Source: Streptomyces lomondensis (GTDB taxonomy: Bacteria; Actinomycetota; Actinomycetes; Streptomycetales; Streptomycetaceae). Taken from it: a DNA stretch of 64,000 nucleotides. A program made the translations under genes and the position numbers. Below, piece after piece: positions 10,463 to 17,190 of the stretch (position 1 is the first letter of the stretch; each line of letters opens with the position of its first letter). The notes beneath the pieces were generated by a model. The model was not told the DNA's origin. It worked only from the letters and a program-made list of their open reading frames with translations, and ran no database searches. Location of the stretch: the NCBI RefSeq assembly GCF_014651035.1, contig NZ_BMWC01000014.1:1-64000 (forward strand), in the 5' to 3' direction.

Positions 10463-11484
10463 TCAGTTCGGGGCGAGCGGCTCGCTCAGTTCGATCGCGC
10501 GCAGGGCCGCGGCGAGGGCCCGCTCGTCGCCGATGTCGAGGGCGGTGTCGGTGAGCTTGACGACGTGTTCGTCGCCGTGGGCGAGGGCCAGTTCCAGCAC
10601 CTCCTGCCCCGTGCGACCGGGCGCGGGAACGGGGGCGACCGGCTCGGCCGGGGCGTACATGGCGGTGACCGCTGCGGACGCGGTCCACGCCGCGTGCAGG
10701 CTCGGCGCCCACAGCTCGCGCGGCAGGGCAGGGAGGGTGCGCAGCACGGCGTTGGGGGCCGTCGCCGCGTGCACGAGCATGGTCTCCTCGCCGTGGCCGT
10801 GGGTGGCGTACCGGTGGGTGGCAGCGCGGACCAGCTCGATCAGGCGGCCCGGGCGGTGTCCGGGTCGGTCACGTCACCCGACCACCGCGGCAACTGCCGT
10901 ACGGCCGCCAGCCGGTCGGGGAACCCGCCCCGGGGATCGGTGACCGGCGGCACGGCGTCCAGCGACTGCGCGGCACTCGGCGCCGGAGGCAGTGGCGCGA
11001 TGCCGGACACGGGGTGGTGCCGGGCCGCCCAGTAGCCCAGGCCGTGGGCGAGTTCGGCGAGCCGTGGCGCGTTCTCCCCGGCTTCCAGGGCGCGTACGGC
11101 ATGTCCGACGCGGATGACGGGGTGCGTGGAGCCGCCGTACATCCCGGGCAGCAGGCGCGGCCACCAGACGGCGAGGACGTCCCGCCAGGGCTGTTCGGCG
11201 AGTGCCTGGCGGAAATACCCGATCCAGTCGGCGGCCCGGCGCGGATCACCCAGTGCCTCGCGCCAGTTGGCGTCCGTCACGGGAGCGCAGGGCCGGGGGA
11301 AGTCCTCCAGCTTGGGCCGGTACAGGTCCAGCCAGCGGTGCACGGCGCCCGCCCGGCCGTGCGCGGCGAGCGCCTCCACGACCATCGGGGCGTGGTTGGT
11401 GAGCCTGCCGCGCCGCTCCGGGCCCGAGGCATGGAGGCGTTCGAGCGCCTCTTCGAGTGTTCCCGTCGTGTCGTGCGTGTCCAT
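10463..11484 (-). pseudogene. Questin oxidase-like (DUF4243) gene interrupted by a frameshift
   Basis: Two leftward frames together make one protein of about 340 residues. The first (11484 to 10840) runs MDTHDTTGTLEEALERLHAS to DVTDPDTARAA and then meets TGA. The second continues without a break in homology: LIELVRAATHRYATHGHG, then AATAPNAVLRTLPALPREL, to the stop at 10463. This is the C-terminal part of the questin oxidase-like family. Adding one base at about 10846-10856, in a run of G and C, restores one frame. The rest looks intact and under normal codon use, so this is either a very recent mutation or a sequencing error. If real, the product is truncated. No metal-binding site is assigned. 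Confidence 0.8.
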
Positions 11485-11542
11485 GACGGGACGCTATGCG
11501 GCCGTCCGGTGCCGGCGGATCGGACGCGGGACGGAAGCCGGA

Positions 11543-11573
11543 CCCGGCCGGGGTCCTAGGCCCTCCGGCCGGG
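11543..11573 (-). terminator. Hairpin after the NPP1-like gene
   Basis: CCCGGCCGG (11543-11551) pairs with CCGGCCGGG (11565-11573), giving a 9-bp perfect stem extendable by a G-U and a G-C pair. It lies 10 bases beyond the stop of the leftward NPP1-like gene. There is no T-run, which is common for Streptomyces terminators. Confidence 0.6.
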
Positions 11574-11582
11574 CGGGCGGCA

Positions 11583-12356
11583 TCACGCGTAGGGGTCGAA
11601 GGCGATGCCGGACGGCTTGGCGGACGCCAGGTGGTTGGCGAAGTTGCCGTCCTTCAGGCCGAAGTTGGCGCTGCCGAAGTTGTACGACGTGAGCTTGTCG
11701 CGCACCCCGGCCGGGTAGCCGTTCCAGCCGACCAGCGGCGGGTACTGCCAGGTGCCCTTGTGGTTCTCCGGCGGCTCGTCGCCCGAGCCGGCCAGGCGGA
11801 AGCAGTGCGTGCTCGCGCCGTCCTTGTGGTAGACGATCTTCGGGTGCGTGCCGTCGAAGCGCACCGCGGACGCCGCGTGCACGTCGAACGAGCCGTGGGC
11901 GGACGTGGACACGTACTTGACCTGGTTGTCCTGCACGAACACCGCGACGTGCTCGAAGTCGTGCCGGTGGCCGCCGATGCCGCTGCCCGCCACGGCCTGG
12001 TCCTTCTCGAAGTACAGGGCGTACAGGATGGCGCACCAGCCGTTGTTGCACTTGGAGCGCGCGTAGCCGTTGGTGTTGTCGAGGTCCGAGGCGTCGCGGC
12101 AGTCGCCGTTGAGGGCGCCGCTCGGGTCGAGCCCGCCGTTCACGGTGCCGTCCGGGCCGACGGCGGGTGTGGAGTAACAGCCGTCGGTGTCGTAGTCGTA
12201 GGCGGGCTGGTACGTCCGCTCCAGCGACTCCGCGTTGGCCGGCAGCGCCCGCGGCGGGGCGGCGAAGGCCGCGGCGGGGAAGGCCAGGACGAGGGCCGCG
12301 GCACAGGCCGCTCCGGTGAGCCATCTCCTGCGGTGTGCGAACTCGCGTGACGACAC
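11583..12356 (-). CDS. Secreted NPP1 family (necrosis-inducing/NLP-like) protein
   Basis: A 257-residue secreted protein. Residues 1-32 form a signal peptide (positively charged RRRW, hydrophobic core, AFA-A cleavage). The mature part contains GHRHDFEHVAVFV, matching the NLP heptapeptide GHRHDWE with Trp replaced by Phe, and four cysteines (DGCYST, GDCRD, SKCNNGWC). NLPs are known from plant-associated microbes and many streptomycetes; cytolytic activity cannot be assumed. GTG at 12356 has GAGGAGG about 7 bases upstream. It is monocistronic with a hairpin terminator. Confidence 0.9.
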   Translation of the reverse strand: MSSREFAHRRRWLTGAACAAALVLAFPAAAFAAPPRALPANAESLERTYQPAYDYDTDGCYSTPAVGPDGTVNGGLDPSGALNGDCRDASDLDNTNGYARSKCNNGWCAILYALYFEKDQAVAGSGIGGHRHDFEHVAVFVQDNQVKYVSTSAHGSFDVHAASAVRFDGTHPKIVYHKDGASTHCFRLAGSGDEPPENHKGTWQYPPLVGWNGYPAGVRDKLTSYNFGSANFGLKDGNFANHLASAKPSGIAFDPYA

Positions 12357-12500
12357 TGCGTCCTCCTCTTGGTCCGGGCGCAGCCCAACGGCTGTGGGGG
12401 AAAGGGAGGTTCAGCTTCCACGTCGGACGCGTCCATGCCAAGAGGGGTGGAGGATCCCAGGAGTGAAGCACAGCCCAATAGTTGGCGTCCCGGCGCCGTT

Positions 12501-13532
12501 TCAGACCAGGTCGTCCGGGATGTCGGCCGCCGCCTCCTCGGGGTCGAGATCAGGCCGGAGCCGCAGCCACGACGGCTGCCGCAGCAGCCCCTCCCGGGTC
12601 CGCGTGCTGTAGCGGACCTCGCCGACCAGCCGGGGGACGACCCAGTGCGCCCCCGGAGCGCGCGGGGCGGGGTCGAAAGGGCAGACGTCGGTGGCGGCGG
12701 CCCGCAACAGCCCGGCGAGTTCGGTGCGTTCGGCCTCGCTCCAGCCGGTGCCCACGCTCCCGACGTAGCGCAGCCGCCCCGCGGCACGCTGCCCGACCAG
12801 CACCGCGCCCGGGAGACCGGTGAGCCGGCCCTTGCCGGGCTGCCAGCCGCCGACCAGGACGTCCTCGGTGCGCATGTTGCGGATCTTGATCCAGGCCCGG
12901 GAGCGCACCCCCGGCTCGTACACCGAGTCCAGCCGCTTGCAGACCAGGCCCTCCAGCCCGTGCTCGCGGGTGGCGCGCAGGGCCTCGGCGCCGTGGCCGA
13001 CGATCGCGGCCGGGGTCGACCAGGAGGGCCCGGCGAGGCCGAGGTCCTCCAGCGCCGCGCGGCGCCGCGCGTAGGGGAGCCGGAGCAGGGAGTGGGGCTC
13101 CAGGTGCATGAGGTCGAACAGCACGAGATGGACCGGCGCCTGCGCCGCCCGTCGCGCCGCCCGGGCGGGGGCGTGCGCCAGGCCCATCCGGGACTGGAGC
13201 AACTGGAAGTTCGCGCGGCCGTGTTCGTCCAGGGCCAGGATCTCCCCGTCCAGCACGGCGGCCGTGGTCCCGAGCGCGGTGCCGAGCGGGCGGAGTTCCG
13301 GGTACGCGGCCGTGATGTCCTCCCCGGAGCGGGCCCGCAGCAGCACGCCGCCGTCCCCGGGGAGATAGACCACCACCCGCTGGCCGTCCTGCTTCGTCTC
13401 GTAGGCCCAGCGCGCGTCCTGCGCGGCGGGCGGCAGGGTGCCGGGCGTGGCGAGCATGGGCGGGATCAGCGGCAGGTCCACGGGTGAGTTGTCGACGGGC
13501 GGGTGTGCGGTCACGCGCGTTTCGCGTGTCAT
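12501..13532 (-). CDS. ATP-dependent DNA ligase (LigC/LigD ligase-domain type)
   Basis: A 343-residue ATP-dependent ligase without polymerase or phosphoesterase domains. The nucleotidyltransferase domain has motif I YETKQDGQR with the adenylated lysine, motif III-like AAVLDGEILALDE, LFDLMHLE, motif IV EGLVCKRLDSVYEPG and motif V SRAWIKIRN. An OB-fold domain follows (LVGGWQPGKGRLTGLPGAVL). Such proteins act in nonhomologous end joining or as back-up repair ligases. ATG at 13532 has AGGGGA directly upstream. A LigD-type 3'-phosphoesterase is encoded about 8 kb away. The divergent neighbour is a MarR regulator. Confidence 0.93.
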   Translation of the reverse strand: MTRETRVTAHPPVDNSPVDLPLIPPMLATPGTLPPAAQDARWAYETKQDGQRVVVYLPGDGGVLLRARSGEDITAAYPELRPLGTALGTTAAVLDGEILALDEHGRANFQLLQSRMGLAHAPARAARRAAQAPVHLVLFDLMHLEPHSLLRLPYARRRAALEDLGLAGPSWSTPAAIVGHGAEALRATREHGLEGLVCKRLDSVYEPGVRSRAWIKIRNMRTEDVLVGGWQPGKGRLTGLPGAVLVGQRAAGRLRYVGSVGTGWSEAERTELAGLLRAAATDVCPFDPAPRAPGAHWVVPRLVGEVRYSTRTREGLLRQPSWLRLRPDLDPEEAAADIPDDLV

Positions 13533-13616
13533 TCCCCTGAACGGCGTCGACGGGTGTCCCTTCCGGTGGCATTGCCTGAGTAGGCAGGTCGGGGGGTGGA
13601 GTGAACCACTCGATTT

Positions 13617-13645
13617 ACTTGAGTTACGCAACGAGATGGTAAAGT
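13617..13645 (+). promoter_or_regulatory. Promoter giving a leaderless marR mRNA
   Basis: ACTTGA (13617-13622), a 17-base spacer, and TAAAGT (13640-13645). Transcription should begin at or within a base of the ATG at 13652. The region is strikingly AT-rich for this genome. No Shine-Dalgarno precedes the ATG, consistent with leaderless translation. Confidence 0.6.
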
Positions 13646-13651
13646 GGCTCC

Positions 13652-14167
13652 ATGTCCACACCACCGCTCCCCGACGTCCCCTCCCCGGAAGTCGTCGAGA
13701 TCGAGCGTGCGCTCACCCGCATCACCTACCTGAGCACGCGCGCCCGCCGGCACGACCGGCTGATGGCCCTGGCGGGCGTGCCGCTCGACCGTGCCGCCGT
13801 CGCGCTGCTGCGGCAGATCGCCGACTCCGAGCCGCTGCGGCCGGGGGAGCTCGCCGCCCGGCTGGGGGTGGAGGCCTCGCACGTCACGCGTACGGTGCAG
13901 CAGCTGGAGAAGTCCGGCTACGTCACCCGCGTCCCCGACCCGGACGACCGCCGCGCGCAGCGCATCGAGCTCACCGAGGCCGGCGGGCAGGCCATCGCCA
14001 AGGTCCGCGAGGCCGGGGTCCGCGGCATGCAGATGGCCCTGTCGGGCTGGACGCCCGAGGAACTGCGGCAGCTCGCCACGCTCTTCCATCGCATGGTCGA
14101 CGACTTCCTCGCCCACGCCGCCGACGAGGAGCCCGAACCCCGGTCCGCCCCGGCGGGCAAGGCCTGA
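13652..14167 (+). CDS. MarR family transcriptional regulator
   Basis: A 171-residue MarR-type repressor with an N-terminal helix (EIERALTRITYLSTRARRHD), a winged helix with PGELAARLGVEASHVTRTVQ as recognition region, and the wing GYVTRVPDPDDRRAQRIELT. The C-terminus is dimerising and acidic, ending in a short proline-rich tail. It is divergent from the DNA ligase and followed by a convergent MFS gene, so its targets are not obvious. The ATG at 13652 sits about 7 bases after a good -10 element, suggesting a leaderless transcript. Confidence 0.92.
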   Translation: MSTPPLPDVPSPEVVEIERALTRITYLSTRARRHDRLMALAGVPLDRAAVALLRQIADSEPLRPGELAARLGVEASHVTRTVQQLEKSGYVTRVPDPDDRRAQRIELTEAGGQAIAKVREAGVRGMQMALSGWTPEELRQLATLFHRMVDDFLAHAADEEPEPRSAPAGKA

Positions 14168-14224
14168 GCCTCGCTCTCAGCCGGTTCCCCGGCAAGGCCT
14201 GACCCCTGGTCACCGCGGGGCTGG

Positions 14225-15418
14225 TCACCGTGCGGCCGGATCCCGCGGATCCGCTCGCTCGGCGACCGCAGGACCCGGTGGCGTGGGCTCCCGCAGCCCG
14301 CACAGCAGCAGCCGGCCCAGCGCCGGCAGGGCGATCAGCGGCAACAAAGCCGTCCGCAGGGACGTCGCGTCGGCCAGTGCCCCGAGCGCGGGAGCCGCGA
14401 GGCCGCCGGCGCTCACGGCCAGGCCCAGCGTGACACCGCTCGCGGTGCCCACCCGCCGGGGCAGGAAGTCCTGGCCCAGGGTGATGTGCAGCGAGAACGG
14501 CACGTACAGGCCCGCCGACGTCAACGCCACGAACAGGTACACCGGCGGCCCGGGCACCAGGACCAGACCGGCCACGGCCAGGACTGTCAGGGCGTACGAC
14601 CGGCGCACCACGGCCACCCGCCCGTACCGCTCGGCCAGCCGGCCCCCGGCCAGCGTCCCCGCCGCGCCCCCGGCGTAGAGCACGAAGAGCGCCGCCGTAC
14701 CGGCCGGCTCCCCGCCGCCGGTGCGTTCGCGCACGTAGAGCGAGACGAACGCGCTCAGGCCGACGAACACCACCGAGCGGCAGACCACCGCACCGGACAG
14801 CCGCAGGAAGGACGCCCAGTCGTCCCGGCCCCCGGCGTCGGGCGCGGGGGCGCCCTCGGTGCCGGTCCCGGCCGATCGCACCGCCGCGGCACACAGCGCC
14901 GCCCCCGCCAGCGCCGGGACGATCAGCAGGGGAGAGGCGCGCAGCCCGCCCGTCGCCACCACGGCGAAGACCAGCAGGGGCGCCAGGGCGAAACCGGCGT
15001 TGCCGCCGAAGGAGAACCAGCCCATTCCCGTGTGCCGGCCGCCCGCGACGGCCCTCGCCACCCGGGCCGCCTCGGGATGGTAGGCGGCCACGCCGATCCC
15101 CGACACGGCCACCACCGCCAGGGTCAGCCCGTAGGAGCCGGTCACCCCGCTCAGGGCCACACCGGCCCCGGCCGTCAGCGCGCTCAGCGGCAGCAGCCAC
15201 GGCATCGCCCACCGGTCGGTGAGCACCCCGAACAGCGGCTGCACCAGCGACGACAGCAGGGATGCGGCGAGGACCACGCCCGAGGCGGCGGCGTAGGAGT
15301 AGGCGCGCTCGGCGACGAAGTACGGCACCAGAGCGGCCACGGCCCCCTGGTACACGTCCACGCAGGCGTGCCCCAGCGACATCAGGACAACAGGTCGGTT
15401 GCGTCTCGAAGCGGTCAC
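14225..15418 (-). CDS. MFS transporter, fosmidomycin-resistance (Fsr) type
   Basis: A 397-residue protein with about 12 hydrophobic segments. The start region LMSLGHACVDVYQGAVAALV and the loop VQPLFGVLTDRWAMPWLLP match the Fsr branch of the major facilitator superfamily. AYHPEAARVARAV and SFGGNAGFALAPL are further family landmarks. Such proteins export small drugs. GTG at 15418 is the longest reasonable start; MSLGHACV at 15382 is an alternative. It is divergent from the AraC-type gene with only 54 bases between, so that regulator probably controls it. Confidence 0.88.
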   Translation of the reverse strand: MTASRRNRPVVLMSLGHACVDVYQGAVAALVPYFVAERAYSYAAASGVVLAASLLSSLVQPLFGVLTDRWAMPWLLPLSALTAGAGVALSGVTGSYGLTLAVVAVSGIGVAAYHPEAARVARAVAGGRHTGMGWFSFGGNAGFALAPLLVFAVVATGGLRASPLLIVPALAGAALCAAAVRSAGTGTEGAPAPDAGGRDDWASFLRLSGAVVCRSVVFVGLSAFVSLYVRERTGGGEPAGTAALFVLYAGGAAGTLAGGRLAERYGRVAVVRRSYALTVLAVAGLVLVPGPPVYLFVALTSAGLYVPFSLHITLGQDFLPRRVGTASGVTLGLAVSAGGLAAPALGALADATSLRTALLPLIALPALGRLLLCGLREPTPPGPAVAERADPRDPAAR

Positions 15419-15472
15419 CCGGCGATCGTCGCCGCCGGGACGCCTGGCCCGCTTCCGATAATCTGCCGGACT

Positions 15473-16537
15473 GTGCCGAACATCCGCCACACCCCGACGG
15501 CACCGACCCGTGCCCAGCGACTGACGGCGGGCGACCGCATCGACGCCCACCGGCACGACGACCACCAGATCGTCTACGCCGGCTCCGGCGTCGTCGCCGT
15601 CACCACCGACGCCGGCACCTGGTTCGCGCCCGGCACCCGTGCCATCTGGGTCCCCGCCGGCACCGTGCACGCCCACCGCGCCCACGGCCGGCTCGACCTG
15701 CTCCTGGTCGGCCTGCCCGCCGGCGACAACCCCCTCGGCCTCGACCACCCGGCCGTCCTCGCCGTCAGCCCCCTGCTGCGCGAGCTGATCCTCGCCTACA
15801 CCAGCGACCCCGGCGACGACAGCCCCGAGCGCCGCCGGCTGCGCGCCGTCCTGCGCGATCAGCTGCGCCTCTCGCCGCAGCAGCCGCTGCGCCTGCCCAC
15901 GCCGGCCGACCCGCGCCTGGCGGCCGTCTGCGCGCTCGTGCACGCCGACCCGGCGGACACGCGAACCCTGGCCGCGCTCGGCGCCGCGACCGGGGTGGGG
16001 GAGCGCACCCTCAGCCGTCTCTTCCGCAGCGAGTTCGGCATGACGTTCCCGCAGTGGCGCACCCAGTCGCGGCTCTACCACGCCCTGCGGATGCTGGCCG
16101 ACGGCCTGCCCGTCACGACCGTCGCCCACCGCTGCGGCTGGTCCTCCGCCAGCGCCTTCATCGATGTCTTCCGGCGCTCCTTCGGCTACACGCCGGGTAC
16201 CCACCACCGGCGCTCGCAGGGCCGGGCGAACCGACCCGTCTACCGTCCAGTAATATCGCGCGGCAGGCCATCAGAGGAGGAACCGTGCCCCGGTCCGAAC
16301 GCTCGCCCCTGCTGCTCGCCGGCCTGCTGGCCGCCGCGGGGATCGCCCACTTCGCCGCGCCACGCCCGTTCGACGCGACCATCCCGCGCGGCCTGCCGGG
16401 CACGCCCAGGACCTGGACCCACGCCAGCGGCGCCGCCGAACTCGCGCTGGCCGCAGGGCTCGCCCTGCCGCGCACCCGCAAGGCGGCCGCCCTCGCCACG
16501 GCGGCCTTCTTCGTCGCGGTGTTCCCCGCCAACGTGA
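15473..16537 (+). CDS. AraC family transcriptional regulator (3' end uncertain)
   Basis: The N-terminal cupin senses a ligand (HRHDDHQIVYAGSGVVAV, FAPGTRAIWVPAGTVHAHRA) and the C-terminal AraC domain has two helix-turn-helix motifs (LAALGAATGVGERTLSRLFR and TVAHRCGWSSASAFIDVFRR). The domain ends at about 16205 (FGYTPGTH), but no stop follows in this frame, which runs on to 16537 across the first 250 bases of the next gene. The last 100 residues are low-complexity, so a stop was probably lost or a late frameshift exists. GTG at 15473 lies 10 bases after GATAAT (15457-15462), so the mRNA is near-leaderless. Likely target: the divergent MFS gene. Confidence 0.85.
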   Translation: MPNIRHTPTAPTRAQRLTAGDRIDAHRHDDHQIVYAGSGVVAVTTDAGTWFAPGTRAIWVPAGTVHAHRAHGRLDLLLVGLPAGDNPLGLDHPAVLAVSPLLRELILAYTSDPGDDSPERRRLRAVLRDQLRLSPQQPLRLPTPADPRLAAVCALVHADPADTRTLAALGAATGVGERTLSRLFRSEFGMTFPQWRTQSRLYHALRMLADGLPVTTVAHRCGWSSASAFIDVFRRSFGYTPGTHHRRSQGRANRPVYRPVISRGRPSEEEPCPGPNARPCCSPACWPPRGSPTSPRHARSTRPSRAACRARPGPGPTPAAPPNSRWPQGSPCRAPARRPPSPRRPSSSRCSPPT

Positions 16538-16665
16538 AGATGGCCGCCGACTGGCGCCACCGCCCCACGCCGCAGAAGGCCGCGGCCTTCGGGCGCCTGC
16601 CCCTCCAGGTGCCGCTCGTGCTGTGGGCGCGCGGTGTCGCACGGAACGCGGAGGGCCGGTCGTGA
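16285..16665 (+). CDS. DoxX-like membrane protein
   Basis: A 126-residue protein with four hydrophobic segments. GIAHFAAPRPFDATIPRGLP and VFPANVKMAADWRH are DoxX-family signatures. Members are small quinone- or stress-related membrane proteins; a role in redox protection is possible. GTG at 16285 has an excellent GAGGAGG 4 bases upstream, which supports this frame over the AraC frame that overlaps it. Its TGA overlaps the peroxiredoxin start as GTGA, so the two are cotranslated. Confidence 0.85.
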   Translation: MPRSERSPLLLAGLLAAAGIAHFAAPRPFDATIPRGLPGTPRTWTHASGAAELALAAGLALPRTRKAAALATAAFFVAVFPANVKMAADWRHRPTPQKAAAFGRLPLQVPLVLWARGVARNAEGRS

Positions 16666-17129
16666 CCGCGCGCGTGGAGACCGGGGACAAGGTCGGGGAC
16701 TTCGTCCTGCCCGACGAGACCGGCACCGAGCGCAGCCTGTCCGGGCTGCTCGCCGAGGGGCCGGTCGTGCTCTTCTTCTACCCGGCCGCCCTGACCCCCG
16801 GCTGCACCGCGCAGGCCTGCCACTTCCGCGACCTCGCCGCCGAGTTCGCCGCCGTCGGCGCCCGGCCCGTGGGCATCAGCGGGGACGCCGTCGAGCGGCA
16901 GCAGGAGTTCGCCGACCGGCACGCCCTCGGCATGCCGCTGCTGTCCGACGCCGACGGCACCGTCCGCGAGCGGTTCGGCGTGCAGCGCGGCTTCTCCCTG
17001 GCGCCCACCAAGCGCACCACGTTCGTCATAGCGCGGGACTTCACCGTCCTCGACGTCGTCCGCAGCGAACTGCGCATGAACGCCCACGCCGACCGGGCAC
17101 TCGCCGCGCTCCGCGCCCACCAGGCCTGA
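16662..17129 (+). CDS. Peroxiredoxin, BCP/PrxQ type
   Basis: A 155-residue thiol peroxidase of thioredoxin fold that reduces peroxides. The active site YPAALTPGCTAQACHFRDLA has the peroxidatic cysteine in PGCT and a resolving cysteine five residues later (CTAQAC), the PrxQ/BCP arrangement. The conserved Arg is likely the one in TKRTTFVIARD. Its length matches the family. It starts with GTG overlapping the DoxX-like stop. Coupling to a membrane redox protein suggests a small oxidative-stress operon. Confidence 0.93.
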   Translation: MTARVETGDKVGDFVLPDETGTERSLSGLLAEGPVVLFFYPAALTPGCTAQACHFRDLAAEFAAVGARPVGISGDAVERQQEFADRHALGMPLLSDADGTVRERFGVQRGFSLAPTKRTTFVIARDFTVLDVVRSELRMNAHADRALAALRAHQA

Positions 17130-17154
17130 CACCGTCACGAATGCCGCGCCGCGG

Positions 17155-17180
17155 TTGATACAGGGCGGCAAAGGGATAAT
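17155..17180 (+). promoter_or_regulatory. Possible leaderless promoter of the phosphatase gene
   Basis: TTGATA (17155-17160) and GATAAT (17175-17180) lie upstream of the ATG at 17191. The 14-base spacer is short, so only the -10 is convincing. Transcription would start at about the ATG, which has no Shine-Dalgarno. Confidence 0.4.
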
Positions 17181-17190
17181 CCTGGACGAT

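Noticed and set aside
17155..17190. TTG start for the phosphatase 12 codons upstream
   Set aside because: The region contains the -10 element and lacks a ribosome-binding site; ATG at 17191 fits better.
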